Source of the DNA: Treponema sp.
Lineage (GTDB): Bacteria > Spirochaetota > Spirochaetia > Treponematales > Breznakiellaceae
Assembly: GCA_009780855.1 (NCBI GenBank)
Contig: WQZG01000004.1
Span: forward strand, 20,689 to 84,688
Length of the DNA stretch: 64,000 nt
Direction: 5' to 3'
The translations under genes were made by a program, and so were the position numbers. The notes below the pieces were generated by a model. The model searched no databases. It worked only from the letters and a program-made list of their open reading frames with translations, and was not told the DNA's origin. How positions within the stretch are numbered: position 1 is the first letter of the stretch; each line of letters opens with the position of its first letter. Positions 45,353 to 53,985 of this stretch are shown piece after piece.

Positions 45353-47233
45353 CTACTTCTTCTTTCTTTTTTTGGGCGGTAAAACCGGAGTTCGTGCGCC
45401 GGAATTACGCGTAGGCGCGATAACCGGTTCCGGTTCCTTTAAAGCGGCTTTTTTCTGCGCAATGTATTTATTGATAATCATCTGCTGGGCCATGGTTAAG
45501 ACGTTGGACATAATCCAGTACAGAAGCAGCCCGGAAGGAACATCGTACAGGATAAAAAAGAAAATCAACGGCATCGCGTAAAGCATAAGCTTCATTTGCG
45601 AATTGCCTTTTTGATCCGGAGTCTGGGTTACTTTGCCGTAAAGCAGCTGGGAAGCCACATAAAGGAAAGGCAGCAGCCGTATGTCGCTCCATCCGACAAT
45701 CGGTATCTGGTAAGGGGCAAAATTAAAAACCGATTCAGGAAGCGCAAGATCGGGTATCCAGCCCGGTATGAACATGGCGCCCCGCAGATCAAAATGGTTG
45801 TTGAACAGATTGTACATGGCAAAAAAGATCGGCAGCTGGATTAGCATGGGGAGGCAGCCGGAAAGCGGATTGTACCCTTCCTTTTTATAGAAATCCGCCA
45901 TTTCCATATTCATCTTCTGTTTGTTATCTTTGTATTTATCCTGAATCTCCTTGATCTTGGGCGACAGCGCCTGCATGCGCATGGTTGATTCAGAGCTCTT
46001 CCTGGTCAGCGGGAAAAGTAAAAGCTTAACAAGAATGGTCAGAAGTATGATGGCGACTCCGTAATTTGGAACGACTTTGTACAGAGCCATAAGAATAAAT
46101 TTAAGAAGGTTTTCCAGGGGCGGTATGGAAAAGAAAGCCTGGGTTTTGGCAGCGCCGGAAAGCTGGTAACCGCTTAACGGCGGCGTAAAATTGTTCTTGC
46201 CATTATAATAGGTATCCAGGATCTCCGGTTTTTTGGGGCCCAGATAAAAATAATATTGATCTTCGATACGGGAACTGTTAACTGACGGCCTTGATATCAG
46301 CAGACGCGACGCGCTTGGAATTCCTTCTTCCCGCTGGTCAGAGAAAAACACGTCAAACTGATTCATATTTGGAATGGCAATCAGGGTAAAATACTTGCCG
46401 ATAATGGCCGCCCAGGAAGGAACGTCCTTTATCTGGGTATTTACTTTTTCCTGTTTAACCTTGTTCTTTGTAAAAGTAAGGTACTGGCGGTATTCCGCGC
46501 GCTGATCCAGTTTTACAAAATTGGGTCCAATCTGCGGGCCATAGATAAGCGTGTAACCGTTTCCGTTAAAATCAAAACTGCCGACAGAGTGACCGCCGTC
46601 AAGGGTAACGGTAAGCTGGAAAAGGTATTCATTGGGTTTGAAGTCATAGCGCTTGATCAGGGTAAAAATACCAGCGGAATCTCCGGAACCTATTGAAAAA
46701 TTCCTGGCGAATTCAACAGAATAATCGGAAACCTGTCTGACCTCAAAATTGGCTGTAACAGGCTGCACCCGTCCGGCAAGAATATCTTCCCTGCTCCCAA
46801 AACCAATGCTGAAGGCATGCGGCGGCGCATTGCCGGCAAGAATCATATCAACTGGCTGGCCCTTGTCCAAATGTTCCTTGAGTTCATAGGAGATTATGTC
46901 TCCGCCGGCGCTAGACAATGTTACGTGTATCAGGTTTGTATCGACAACAACAGTCGTTGTTTTACCGGTATCGTTTATTGGATTAACACCTGTATCCTGA
47001 ACCAGAACGGGAGGAGGAGCGGCCGGCTGCTGCTGGACAACGGGGGCGGTTTCCTGCACGGTTGCAGTCTGCGGCGCGGAACCCTCGGCCGGCTGAACCG
47101 GCGCGGTAACCACCGTACCCTGCTGATCCAGAGTTTCCATTTCTTTTGAAGCGGTGTACATTGCCTGGACTAAATAAAAACCTATTATAACTACAACCGA
47201 AAGAACAACAGCAAGAATGGTTCGTTTTTCCAT
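45353..47233 (-). CDS. yidC: membrane protein insertase YidC
   Basis: A 626-aa insertase of the Gram-negative type. It has an N-terminal membrane anchor, a long Pro/Gln-rich linker (residues 40-80), a large periplasmic beta domain, and the five-helix core starting near YGVAIILLTILVKLLLFPLTRKSSESTMRM. The family Arg of the hydrophilic groove lies in that block. It ends in a basic tail (PPKKRKKK) that can contact the ribosome. It abuts yidD with no gap. Confidence 0.97.
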   Translation of the reverse strand: MEKRTILAVVLSVVVIIGFYLVQAMYTASKEMETLDQQGTVVTAPVQPAEGSAPQTATVQETAPVVQQQPAAPPPVLVQDTGVNPINDTGKTTTVVVDTNLIHVTLSSAGGDIISYELKEHLDKGQPVDMILAGNAPPHAFSIGFGSREDILAGRVQPVTANFEVRQVSDYSVEFARNFSIGSGDSAGIFTLIKRYDFKPNEYLFQLTVTLDGGHSVGSFDFNGNGYTLIYGPQIGPNFVKLDQRAEYRQYLTFTKNKVKQEKVNTQIKDVPSWAAIIGKYFTLIAIPNMNQFDVFFSDQREEGIPSASRLLISRPSVNSSRIEDQYYFYLGPKKPEILDTYYNGKNNFTPPLSGYQLSGAAKTQAFFSIPPLENLLKFILMALYKVVPNYGVAIILLTILVKLLLFPLTRKSSESTMRMQALSPKIKEIQDKYKDNKQKMNMEMADFYKKEGYNPLSGCLPMLIQLPIFFAMYNLFNNHFDLRGAMFIPGWIPDLALPESVFNFAPYQIPIVGWSDIRLLPFLYVASQLLYGKVTQTPDQKGNSQMKLMLYAMPLIFFFILYDVPSGLLLYWIMSNVLTMAQQMIINKYIAQKKAALKEPEPVIAPTRNSGARTPVLPPKKRKKK

Positions 47234-47494
47234 TTATATTCCTTTGCGTTTATTAATAGAAAACAGACAGAAGCTGTCAGGCACAGGATCGTAACCGCCA
47301 TGATGAAAAGGATGGCAGCGCAGCAGGCGTTTTACAGCCAAAAAAACGCCTTTAAAAAAACCGAATTTTTCGACAGCTTCGCAGGCATAGGCCGAACAGG
47401 TAGGCACATAACGGCAGCATGCCGGGAAATAGGGAGAAATTGCATTTTGATAAAAACGAATCAAGAGGACGGCTATCCTCTGTAAAATTGACAT
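47234..47494 (-). CDS. yidD: membrane protein insertion efficiency factor YidD
   Basis: An 86-aa protein with the family core LIRFYQNAISPYFPACCRYVPTCSAYACEAVEKFG and RLLRCHPFHHGGYDPVP. The Cys and His residues are conserved. It overlaps the rnpA stop by 1 nt (TAATG) and is followed directly by yidC. Confidence 0.97.
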   Translation of the reverse strand: MSILQRIAVLLIRFYQNAISPYFPACCRYVPTCSAYACEAVEKFGFFKGVFLAVKRLLRCHPFHHGGYDPVPDSFCLFSINKRKGI

Positions 47495-47871
47495 TATTTT
47501 ATATCCTGCCGTAAAAGACCAGCCCGGCCGACTAAATCTCTGAGCTGAGTCAGGCGGAAGCTGAAATTATCATTCCCGGGGTAAACAAGTAGTACCAGAT
47601 CATTGCCCGGCTTGATTCTGTGTCTAAGATGCCGGTAAGCCTCACGGCCCAGGCGCCTGGCCCGGTTCCGTTCAACAGCATTCCCGAATTTCCGGGAAAA
47701 AGTAAAAGCTATCCGGTTACGCTCCAGACCGTTAGTAAAGTAGAAAAGTTTGGCGCCTGTACAGGAAACCGCCCTTCTCCGCTTAAAAACCCCGGTAATT
47801 TCATCCCTTCCCTTTAATTTTTCCTGTCTGGGGAAGGCAAACTTATGTAAAACCGGCGGTTTACCCGTCAA
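47494..47871 (-). CDS. rnpA: ribonuclease P protein component
   Basis: A 125-aa protein partner of RNase P RNA. The RNR box is present as NAVERNRARRLGREAYR, with the preceding FTFSRKFG strand. It lies 25 nt after rpmH. The N-terminal GRDEITGVFKRRRAVSC segment is a normal variant of the substrate-binding strand. Confidence 0.95.
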   Translation of the reverse strand: MTGKPPVLHKFAFPRQEKLKGRDEITGVFKRRRAVSCTGAKLFYFTNGLERNRIAFTFSRKFGNAVERNRARRLGREAYRHLRHRIKPGNDLVLLVYPGNDNFSFRLTQLRDLVGRAGLLRQDIK

Positions 47872-47896
47872 TATTACCGCTTCCCTTTGGGCCGCA

Positions 47897-48052
47897 CTAA
47901 TACGGCTTCTTCTCGTCAGAAGCTGTCAATTTAATCCGGCCCTTTGCCCGGCGCCTTTTAAGTACCAGCTGTCCTCCGCGTGTTTTCATGCGCGCCCGGA
48001 AGCCAAATTTCCGGTTACGCTTAACTTTGCTGGGTTGATAAGTCCGTTTCAT
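47897..48052 (-). CDS. rpmH: 50S ribosomal protein L34 (not in the ORF track)
   Basis: 51 aa on the minus strand: [20 protein letters not shown] at the start, then a [19 protein letters not shown] core. This is the full L34 signature, with a slightly longer acidic/basic tail ending in KKPY. A strong GAGGAGAGGA ribosome site precedes the ATG. It was missed by the track only because it is short. Confidence 0.98.
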   Translation of the reverse strand: MKRTYQPSKVKRNRKFGFRARMKTRGGQLVLKRRRAKGRIKLTASDEKKPY

Positions 48053-48103
48053 AGGATCCTCTCCTCTATATAAAAGTACATAAACGCAAATTAATAGAGG
48101 GAT

Positions 48104-48132
48104 AGTATAGAAAATTCTGACAAAATATTCAA
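48104..48132 (-). promoter_or_regulatory. rpmH-rnpA-yidD-yidC promoter
   Basis: On the minus strand TTGAAT (48132-48127), 17 bp and TATACT (48109-48104), about 50 nt upstream of the rpmH start. Confidence 0.65.
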
Positions 48133-48203
48133 GCTGGTCAGCGCCGGTTCACCGTGCGCCGGTCAATGCCGCAGTGCCGGCGCCGCCGATTTTCCGCCGC
48201 CTT

Positions 48204-49907
48204 TTATTCCAGCCCAAAAGGAAGAATCGGCATAGCCCTGCCGTTATTGGATATGCGGTATTGCAAATCTTCCAGAATTTTTCCGGACGCGTTTCCCGGA
48301 ACAATTGTCTTAAGGGCGGCCGGGAAAAAAGCTGTTTGACCGGACGGCAGCGTTAGTCCGGCGGAAACAAACAATCTGGAAGCCAGACCTTCCAAAAATT
48401 TGGGGCGCGGGTATTCCCGGATGTGGATTTTTTTTGTTTCTGGAATTTCGGCAAGTTTCCTGGCCGTGTCCAGAGCTTCAAGGTAACCTCCCAGGCTGTC
48501 TGTCAGCCCAAGACGCTGCGATGCCAGGCCGGAATATACCCTTCCCTGGGCCAGCTTTTCCATTTCATCATTTTTAATTTTTCGGCTTTCTGCGGCCTTC
48601 TTTACAAATTCCGCATAAAGATCGAGCAGGCAGCGCCTGAACTGGTCTTCTTCATCATCCGATAAATCCCTGTGGGGAATAAATATACCGGTCATCAGAT
48701 CCGCGTGTTCTCCCCGTATAAGGCTCCCGCTACCAAGTCCCAGTTTTCCGTTAAGCCCCCTGTCATAAAACCAGCCGCCAATTACGCCGATGGAACCTGT
48801 CAATGTATACGGCGTTACTGTTACATGGCTGCCGTACATGCCGGCCCAGTAACCTCCGGAAGCAGCGGTCTGCCCCATGCTTACCACGACCGGAATTTCT
48901 TTTTTTGTGTCCCTGATTGCGGCGGCGATAAAATCTGCGGCAACGGCGCTTCCGCCGGGGGAATCAATCCTGACAACAATGGCTTTGACCCTGGGTTTTT
49001 TACCAAGTTCCCTGATTATTCTTGCAATATTCCTGCAGCCCATACCGCGTTCCAGATCGGTATTGCCTTTGGCGTGTACTACTGCGATTTCGGTTTTGGT
49101 AAACCTCCCGGCCCGCGCGGGCGCGTAACGGGCAGCTTTCTGACCCTGATTTAATAAACTGAATCCCGGATTCCCGGCAGATATAAAAAAAACTTCGCCT
49201 TCCCCTGATTCCCCGAATTCCGCGCGGGTGATTGTCTCGCGCACTTTTTCTTCCCTGCCGGATTCGTCAACCAGGCCGCGGCTTTTGGCCTCTGATGGGG
49301 AAAGGACGATCCCGTCTTTTAAGATTGAATTAAATTTATCTTCATCAAGGGATCTGGATTTAATTATGGCTTTTTTTGTTAAATCAAATATTTCATCCAG
49401 ATACGCGCCGTATTGCTCATTGTCAGCATCAGAAATCGAAGTTCTGCTGAAGGTCTCATTTGCCGATTTATATTTTAAATAGCGCAGCTCGCGGAACCCG
49501 ACTCCCAGTTTTTCAAGGCTTTCTTTTGCAAAAAGCCTGCCCCAGGAATAACCGATGATGTTCAGCATTCCGCCCTGTTCCATAATAATTTTGTCTGCGG
49601 CACATACCAGGCAGTAAAGATCCAAATCGGCGTTGTCAAAATACGCTATGATTTTTTTTCCGTTTGATTTGCAGGCTTCCAGGGCAGTCCGCAGTTCCCA
49701 CAAATATTCACGGCTTGCTGCAAACCCGGAAGTATTGACGAATATTCCCTTAAGCTTTTTATCGCAGCCGGCCCGTCTGATTATCCGTAAAACTTCAAGT
49801 TCAGTATCCGGTTTAAAACGCTGCGGTGTAAACCTGTCAGCGCTGCCGCCGGAATTTCCAAGGTTAAGTTCAAGATACCGGACAACGCCGGCAGATTTTT
49901 TTTTCAT
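48204..49907 (-). CDS. sppA: signal peptide peptidase SppA, 67K type
   Basis: A 567-aa tandem-domain serine protease. The catalytic Lys is in RYLKYKSANETF (first half) and the nucleophile Ser in GQTAASGGYWAG (second half), with PGGSAVAADF as the oxyanion turn. E. coli SppA has an N-terminal membrane helix; here the N-terminus (MKKKSAGVVRYLELNLG) has none, so this copy may be cytoplasmic or peripherally bound. It has an AAGAGGT ribosome site. Confidence 0.92.
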   Translation of the reverse strand: MKKKSAGVVRYLELNLGNSGGSADRFTPQRFKPDTELEVLRIIRRAGCDKKLKGIFVNTSGFAASREYLWELRTALEACKSNGKKIIAYFDNADLDLYCLVCAADKIIMEQGGMLNIIGYSWGRLFAKESLEKLGVGFRELRYLKYKSANETFSRTSISDADNEQYGAYLDEIFDLTKKAIIKSRSLDEDKFNSILKDGIVLSPSEAKSRGLVDESGREEKVRETITRAEFGESGEGEVFFISAGNPGFSLLNQGQKAARYAPARAGRFTKTEIAVVHAKGNTDLERGMGCRNIARIIRELGKKPRVKAIVVRIDSPGGSAVAADFIAAAIRDTKKEIPVVVSMGQTAASGGYWAGMYGSHVTVTPYTLTGSIGVIGGWFYDRGLNGKLGLGSGSLIRGEHADLMTGIFIPHRDLSDDEEDQFRRCLLDLYAEFVKKAAESRKIKNDEMEKLAQGRVYSGLASQRLGLTDSLGGYLEALDTARKLAEIPETKKIHIREYPRPKFLEGLASRLFVSAGLTLPSGQTAFFPAALKTIVPGNASGKILEDLQYRISNNGRAMPILPFGLE

Positions 49908-49964
49908 AATATACCTCTTAATTTTAATGCCAATTTATTGGAAAAGGCAGCATTTGGAAAAACC

Positions 49965-51347
49965 CTAATCAAGGGCCCGGTAAAAACCGCATTTCAAATA
50001 CAGTGATTCATCATACCCGACAAGAACAGGATGATCCGGCGCCTGGAACCTAAAGTCAAGCTGAGCAAGGCGCCTGCCGGCATCCGCGGCCGCTTCTGTG
50101 ATCATGCGTTTGAAACGGGTTTCGTCCATTGCCTGGCTGCACGAGCAGGTAACAAGAATCCCGCCCGGATTAAGCAAAGATATTGCGCGCAGATTAATTT
50201 CTTTGTATCCGCGGACAGCATCGTCAAGGGACGATTTGCTTTTGGCAAAAGCCGGCGGATCCAGAATGATCATGTCAAAGTGTTCCTTCCTGCGATCAGC
50301 AAGCGGCAGGTATTCAAAAACATCGGCTTTTACTGTTTTAATAACCTGGCTTACCCCGTTAAGCTCCGCGTTTTTTTCCAGGGTTTCCAGGGCGGAAGCA
50401 GACACATCCACACAGGTAACGGCCCGCGCTCCGGCCCGCGCCGCGTGAAGGGCGAAGCCGCCTGTATAACAGCACGCGTCAAGAACAGTATAATCGCGGC
50501 CTCCGGCATCACCCAAATAAACAGAAGCCAGGCGGCGGTTCTCCTTTTGATCAAGGAAATGACCGGTTTTTTGGCCTTCTTCCAGATTGAGAATAAAAGG
50601 CAGATTATTTTCAAAAATAACAATGCCGCCCCGCGGTAAAGTTCCCCTCGCAATTCCTTCCCTAAGCGGCAATCCTTCAAGTTCGCGGACTTTTGAGCCT
50701 GATTTTTCAATTATACCCGCGGGTTTTCCCAAAGCTTCCATGCCTGGATCCAGCGGAGCTGCAAGCGTTTCTTCAAGCGCGTCAAGGATCATTTCCCTGC
50801 GTTCATCCGCGGCCCAGCAAAGGAACTGCACCGCAATCCACGATGCAGGCGGCCCCAGGGCCTGTTCGGTCTCATTAAATGCGAAGGGACGATTTTTGAT
50901 TACGGCTTCAACCTTTTCAAGAGGCCAGCCGGCATAACGGTCAATGATCAGCGCCGGTAAAAAATCCGCCTCCGCGAAAACAAGCCTGGCGGATTCCGAG
51001 GTTAAGTCATATTTATTTTGGTTTCCCTGTCCGGCCGGCATGCGCCGCAATATTGCCGCACGGATTCTGTGTTTAAAGAAACCTTTGTCAACACCTTCTT
51101 TTGAAGGGCTGTAAATCCTGGCGGTAATTTTGGAATTGGGATTTACAAACGCGCGGCCCAGGTATTTTTTGTCCGAGCTCTCAACATCGGCAATTTCCCC
51201 GGGTACAAGAACGGCAGGTTTGACGCCGGCGGATTTTAATCCGACACCCTGGCTGTCAAGAACTGCGGCGATCTCGTTATCAAAAACCCAGGGATGACCC
51301 AGTAAAATCCTGCGTTCTTCGCCGGGCTTTAAAATTATGCGTTTCAT
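49965..51347 (-). CDS. class I SAM-dependent rRNA methyltransferase, RlmI-like
   Basis: A 460-aa protein with an N-terminal PUA domain (KPGEERRILLGHPWVFDNEI), a linker with GHFLDQKENRR, and a Rossmann methylase domain: LDACCYTGGFALHAA (motif I), MIILDPPAFAKSK (motif IV) and LVTCSCSQAMD (motif VI, Cys). This is the plan of RlmI, which makes m5C1962 in 23S rRNA. It is about 60 aa longer than RlmI because of an insert near residues 170-230. It lies 3 nt after the MetH-activation-like gene. Confidence 0.88.
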   Translation of the reverse strand: MKRIILKPGEERRILLGHPWVFDNEIAAVLDSQGVGLKSAGVKPAVLVPGEIADVESSDKKYLGRAFVNPNSKITARIYSPSKEGVDKGFFKHRIRAAILRRMPAGQGNQNKYDLTSESARLVFAEADFLPALIIDRYAGWPLEKVEAVIKNRPFAFNETEQALGPPASWIAVQFLCWAADERREMILDALEETLAAPLDPGMEALGKPAGIIEKSGSKVRELEGLPLREGIARGTLPRGGIVIFENNLPFILNLEEGQKTGHFLDQKENRRLASVYLGDAGGRDYTVLDACCYTGGFALHAARAGARAVTCVDVSASALETLEKNAELNGVSQVIKTVKADVFEYLPLADRRKEHFDMIILDPPAFAKSKSSLDDAVRGYKEINLRAISLLNPGGILVTCSCSQAMDETRFKRMITEAAADAGRRLAQLDFRFQAPDHPVLVGYDESLYLKCGFYRALD

Positions 51348-51350
51348 TTA

Positions 51351-52031
51351 TTAATCAAATGTCCGCTCGTACAGTTCCTTGTTAAAATCCGCGCGCCGGC
51401 CGACGCAGTTTTTGCGGCCGCACAGCGAGCAGTTTGTAAATTCGGTATCAGACTGATAGAGCAGGCCCGACGATGATTTGATCGGCAGCATCAGGAAGGA
51501 GTCTGTAAGGGTAACGCCGATTTCCTGCTTAACGTTTCCAATCATGGCGAACAGCCCTGCCTGCTGCGCGATCGGCCAGTTTTCCTTATTGCCGGAGCCT
51601 GGGTTGACCGCGGAAATCGTTTCAAACCCATAACCTTTTTTTAGGTAGTCCCTTAAAAATTTATTGGCATCCTGCAGGAAAAGCTGTTTGATCATGTCCA
51701 GCCACAATGAAACGATGTAGTCTTTTTCGCCGGCCGACCAGTCATCCACTTCCGTGCCGCAGGTACTTACGTAGGCAAAAACCCTGTGTACTTTTTTAAG
51801 GTTTGCAGCCAGCACATCGCTTTCAAAATCAACTCCATCTATGCGGACAGCTTTGCCGTTAATATTTTCTACATAACATTCACGGTACAGAGCCTTGGGT
51901 CTGGCTATATTTTTTGCGGTCTTAAAAAGGCCGCTCACCATGGCGACATCGTCTTCATCGTTTATTCTGAGTTTTTCAAGCGCCTGTTCCCAGGTTGTTG
52001 TTACAGGTATATTATCAAGTTTACGTATCAT
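51351..52031 (-). CDS. stand-alone methionine synthase activation-domain-like protein
   Basis: A 226-aa protein resembling the B12-dependent methionine synthase activation region. The signature parts are SAVNPGSGNKENWPIAQQAGLF, IGVTLTDSFLMLPIKSSSGL and a terminal CSLCGRKNCVGRRADF Cys cluster. In MetH this domain lets SAM and flavodoxin reactivate cob(II)alamin. As a separate protein it may serve a split MetH or another corrinoid enzyme. No metH is in the window. Confidence 0.8.
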   Translation of the reverse strand: MIRKLDNIPVTTTWEQALEKLRINDEDDVAMVSGLFKTAKNIARPKALYRECYVENINGKAVRIDGVDFESDVLAANLKKVHRVFAYVSTCGTEVDDWSAGEKDYIVSLWLDMIKQLFLQDANKFLRDYLKKGYGFETISAVNPGSGNKENWPIAQQAGLFAMIGNVKQEIGVTLTDSFLMLPIKSSSGLLYQSDTEFTNCSLCGRKNCVGRRADFNKELYERTFD

Positions 52032-52046
52032 TCTTTTGGTTCCCGT

Positions 52047-52757
52047 TTAATGTTTCCAGTTCATTTCCACCCTGATCTCGTCAGTATCCTGTTCCATCAG
52101 GGCAAATGCCTTTTCAACGAATTCGTCAGCCTTCATCATATTGGGCGAAGTGACCATATTGCGCTTGCGGCGGCTTTCAAGATTAAGTTCCGACTCCACC
52201 ATCGGCGGGATAAGCTCAATCACCCTGATTCCAAGCGGGGCAAGCTGAATGCGCTGCGTGACAGAAAACACGTGCAGTCCGGCTTTGACCGCGCAATAAA
52301 CCGGCGCCCTTGACGCGTGTTCGGGCATAAAGGCCAGCCCGGACGAAACATTGACAATGGCGGCGTTTTCTTTTTTGGCAAGCAGGGGTGTGAACAGCGC
52401 AGAAAGATATACCGGCGCCGTTAGGTTGACGGCAATTTCATCTTCTCCGCTGCGCAAATCAACGATGCCGTTTGTCAGGTCAATGTCCCGCTGAATCCCC
52501 GCGTTATTAAACAGCATGTTAATGTCCACAAAATTTTTCTTTATATACTCAAACAGATCCTGGCGGCTCCCTTGATCCGCGACATCGCATTTTAAAGTAT
52601 GAAGTCCGGGTATGGCTTTGGCGGCCTGTTCCAGCCTTTCCTGCCGGCGGCCGCAAATGATGATTTTATTTCCAAGCCGGCCAAAATATTTTGCCATGGC
52701 GAATCCGATTCCTGTGGCTCCGCCGGTAATCAAAATTGTATTGTTGTTCATTTTCAT
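52047..52757 (-). CDS. short-chain dehydrogenase/reductase
   Basis: A 236-aa SDR of the DltE-like group. It shows the cofactor loop TGGATGIGFAMA, NNAG in LFNNAGIQRD, the catalytic Ser in IVNVSSGLAFMP and YCAVKAG (YxxxK, about residue 154). NAD(P) oxidoreduction; substrate unknown. It diverges from the YdeI-like gene with a 25-bp gap. Confidence 0.9.
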   Translation of the reverse strand: MKMNNNTILITGGATGIGFAMAKYFGRLGNKIIICGRRQERLEQAAKAIPGLHTLKCDVADQGSRQDLFEYIKKNFVDINMLFNNAGIQRDIDLTNGIVDLRSGEDEIAVNLTAPVYLSALFTPLLAKKENAAIVNVSSGLAFMPEHASRAPVYCAVKAGLHVFSVTQRIQLAPLGIRVIELIPPMVESELNLESRRKRNMVTSPNMMKADEFVEKAFALMEQDTDEIRVEMNWKH

Positions 52758-52771
52758 AATATGGATATACT
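52744..52771 (+). promoter_or_regulatory. promoter of the YdeI-like gene, overlapping the SDR start
   Basis: TTGTTC (52744-52749), 16 bp and TATACT (52766-52771). The ATG is 11 nt further, so the leader would be only about 5 nt. The -35 lies inside the divergent SDR coding region. Confidence 0.4.
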
Positions 52772-52782
52772 ACTATATAAAT

Positions 52783-53352
52783 ATGAAAACAAACACACCC
52801 GAAATGCAGTTTTCAACCCGCGCCGAATTCCGCAAATGGCTGGTAAAAAACGCCGGGACAAGCGGCGGCGTCTGGCTTGTATTCGGTAAAACCAAAGAAG
52901 TAATTACTCTGACGGCGAATGAAGCTCTGGAAGAAGCGCTTTGCTTCGGATGGATTGACGGGCAGATGCAGAGCATCGATAAAACAAAATATATCAAGTA
53001 CTTCGCCAAACGGCGCGAAAAAAGCGTCTGGTCAGAAAAGAACAAAAAGACAGCGGAAACGCTGATTAAGGCCGGCCTGATGACGGAGGCCGGGCAAAAT
53101 GCAGTTGATGACGCAAAGAAAAACGGTTCCTGGGACGCTCCCAAACGCGTGCCCATTACAGAAGAACAAATTAAAGCCTTTGCAAAGAAACTGACCGGTT
53201 TTTCACCGGCCTGCGGGAACTTTGCCACAATGTCCAAATCCGTGCAGACTACATATACGGGCAGATATCTTTCGTTCAAAACCGAAGAAGCCAGGCAGCG
53301 TGATTTTGAAAAAATCATTGACAGGCTGAACAAAAATTTAAAGCCAATGTAG
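52783..53352 (+). CDS. YdeI/OmpD-associated family protein
   Basis: A 189-aa protein: FSTRAEFRKWLVKNAGTSGGVWLVF, the conserved EALCFGWIDGQMQSID and KYFAKRREKSVWSEKN blocks, and a C-terminal helical region. This is the YdeI/OmpD-associated family, often named for bacteriocin protection; its biochemical role is not known. The track start at 52612 runs through the antisense of the SDR gene; the ATG before KTNTPEM is the real start. Confidence 0.88.
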   Translation: MKTNTPEMQFSTRAEFRKWLVKNAGTSGGVWLVFGKTKEVITLTANEALEEALCFGWIDGQMQSIDKTKYIKYFAKRREKSVWSEKNKKTAETLIKAGLMTEAGQNAVDDAKKNGSWDAPKRVPITEEQIKAFAKKLTGFSPACGNFATMSKSVQTTYTGRYLSFKTEEARQRDFEKIIDRLNKNLKPM

Positions 53353-53388
53353 CCGCTGCCCAAAAAAAATAATCCTGAAAAAAAAATA

Positions 53389-53417
53389 TTGTAGACAGGA
53401 AAAAATTGAGGTATAAT
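53389..53417 (+). promoter_or_regulatory. promoter of the methyltransferase-flavodoxin pair
   Basis: TTGTAG (53389-53394), 17 bp and TATAAT (53412-53417), with the ATG only 10 nt after the -10 box and no ribosome site. Confidence 0.55.
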
Positions 53418-53427
53418 TACATAACCC

Positions 53428-53985
53428 ATGGATAAAAACACTTTTGTATATCCATCGCTGGCGGGAAGGTTTCTGATGCTTTCCAGATGCAGAATGTTTC
53501 CCGATCCGCGCAGTATTCTTTCGCCGTATGTAACGGCCGGCATGACAGTAATTGATGCGGGCTGCGGACCTGGTTATTTTACAATTCCGTTATCCCAAAT
53601 TACAGGTAAAAACGGTACTGTAATCGCAGTTGATTTACAGGAAAAAATGCTTGCAGGATTAAAAAAATACGCGCTTAAGGCAGGTACAGATAACATCATA
53701 ACGCAGCAATGCTCACGGAATTCCCTTCAGGTTGAAAAATGGAACGGAACCGCGGATTTTGCTCTGGTTTTTTGGATGATGCATGAAGTGCCGGATCCGC
53801 AGCGTTTGATAAAGGAGCTTTATATGGTGTTGTCTCCGAAAGGAAAAATGCTTTTGGCGGAGCCTGCTATGCATGTAAGCGCTGCCGCATTTGAGAACAG
53901 TCTTAAAATCATATCGGAATCCGGTTTTGTAAAAACGGAATCACCCATAATCGCAAAGAGCCGCACCGCTCTGTTTACAAAATGA
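53428..53985 (+). CDS. class I SAM-dependent methyltransferase
   Basis: A 185-aa methylase of the UbiE/Methyltransf_11 type. It has VIDAGCGPGYFTIPLS (motif I, about residue 44), VIAVDLQEKML (acidic SAM ligand), FALVFWMMHEVPD and LSPKGKMLLAEP. Acts on a small molecule; substrate unknown. The stop overlaps the next gene by 4 nt, so the two likely work together. Confidence 0.88.
   Translation: MDKNTFVYPSLAGRFLMLSRCRMFPDPRSILSPYVTAGMTVIDAGCGPGYFTIPLSQITGKNGTVIAVDLQEKMLAGLKKYALKAGTDNIITQQCSRNSLQVEKWNGTADFALVFWMMHEVPDPQRLIKELYMVLSPKGKMLLAEPAMHVSAAAFENSLKIISESGFVKTESPIIAKSRTALFTK

Noticed and set aside
48053-48203. Replication origin next to rpmH
   Set aside because: No dnaA neighbours rpmH here and no DnaA-box cluster is visible; the upstream gene is sppA.
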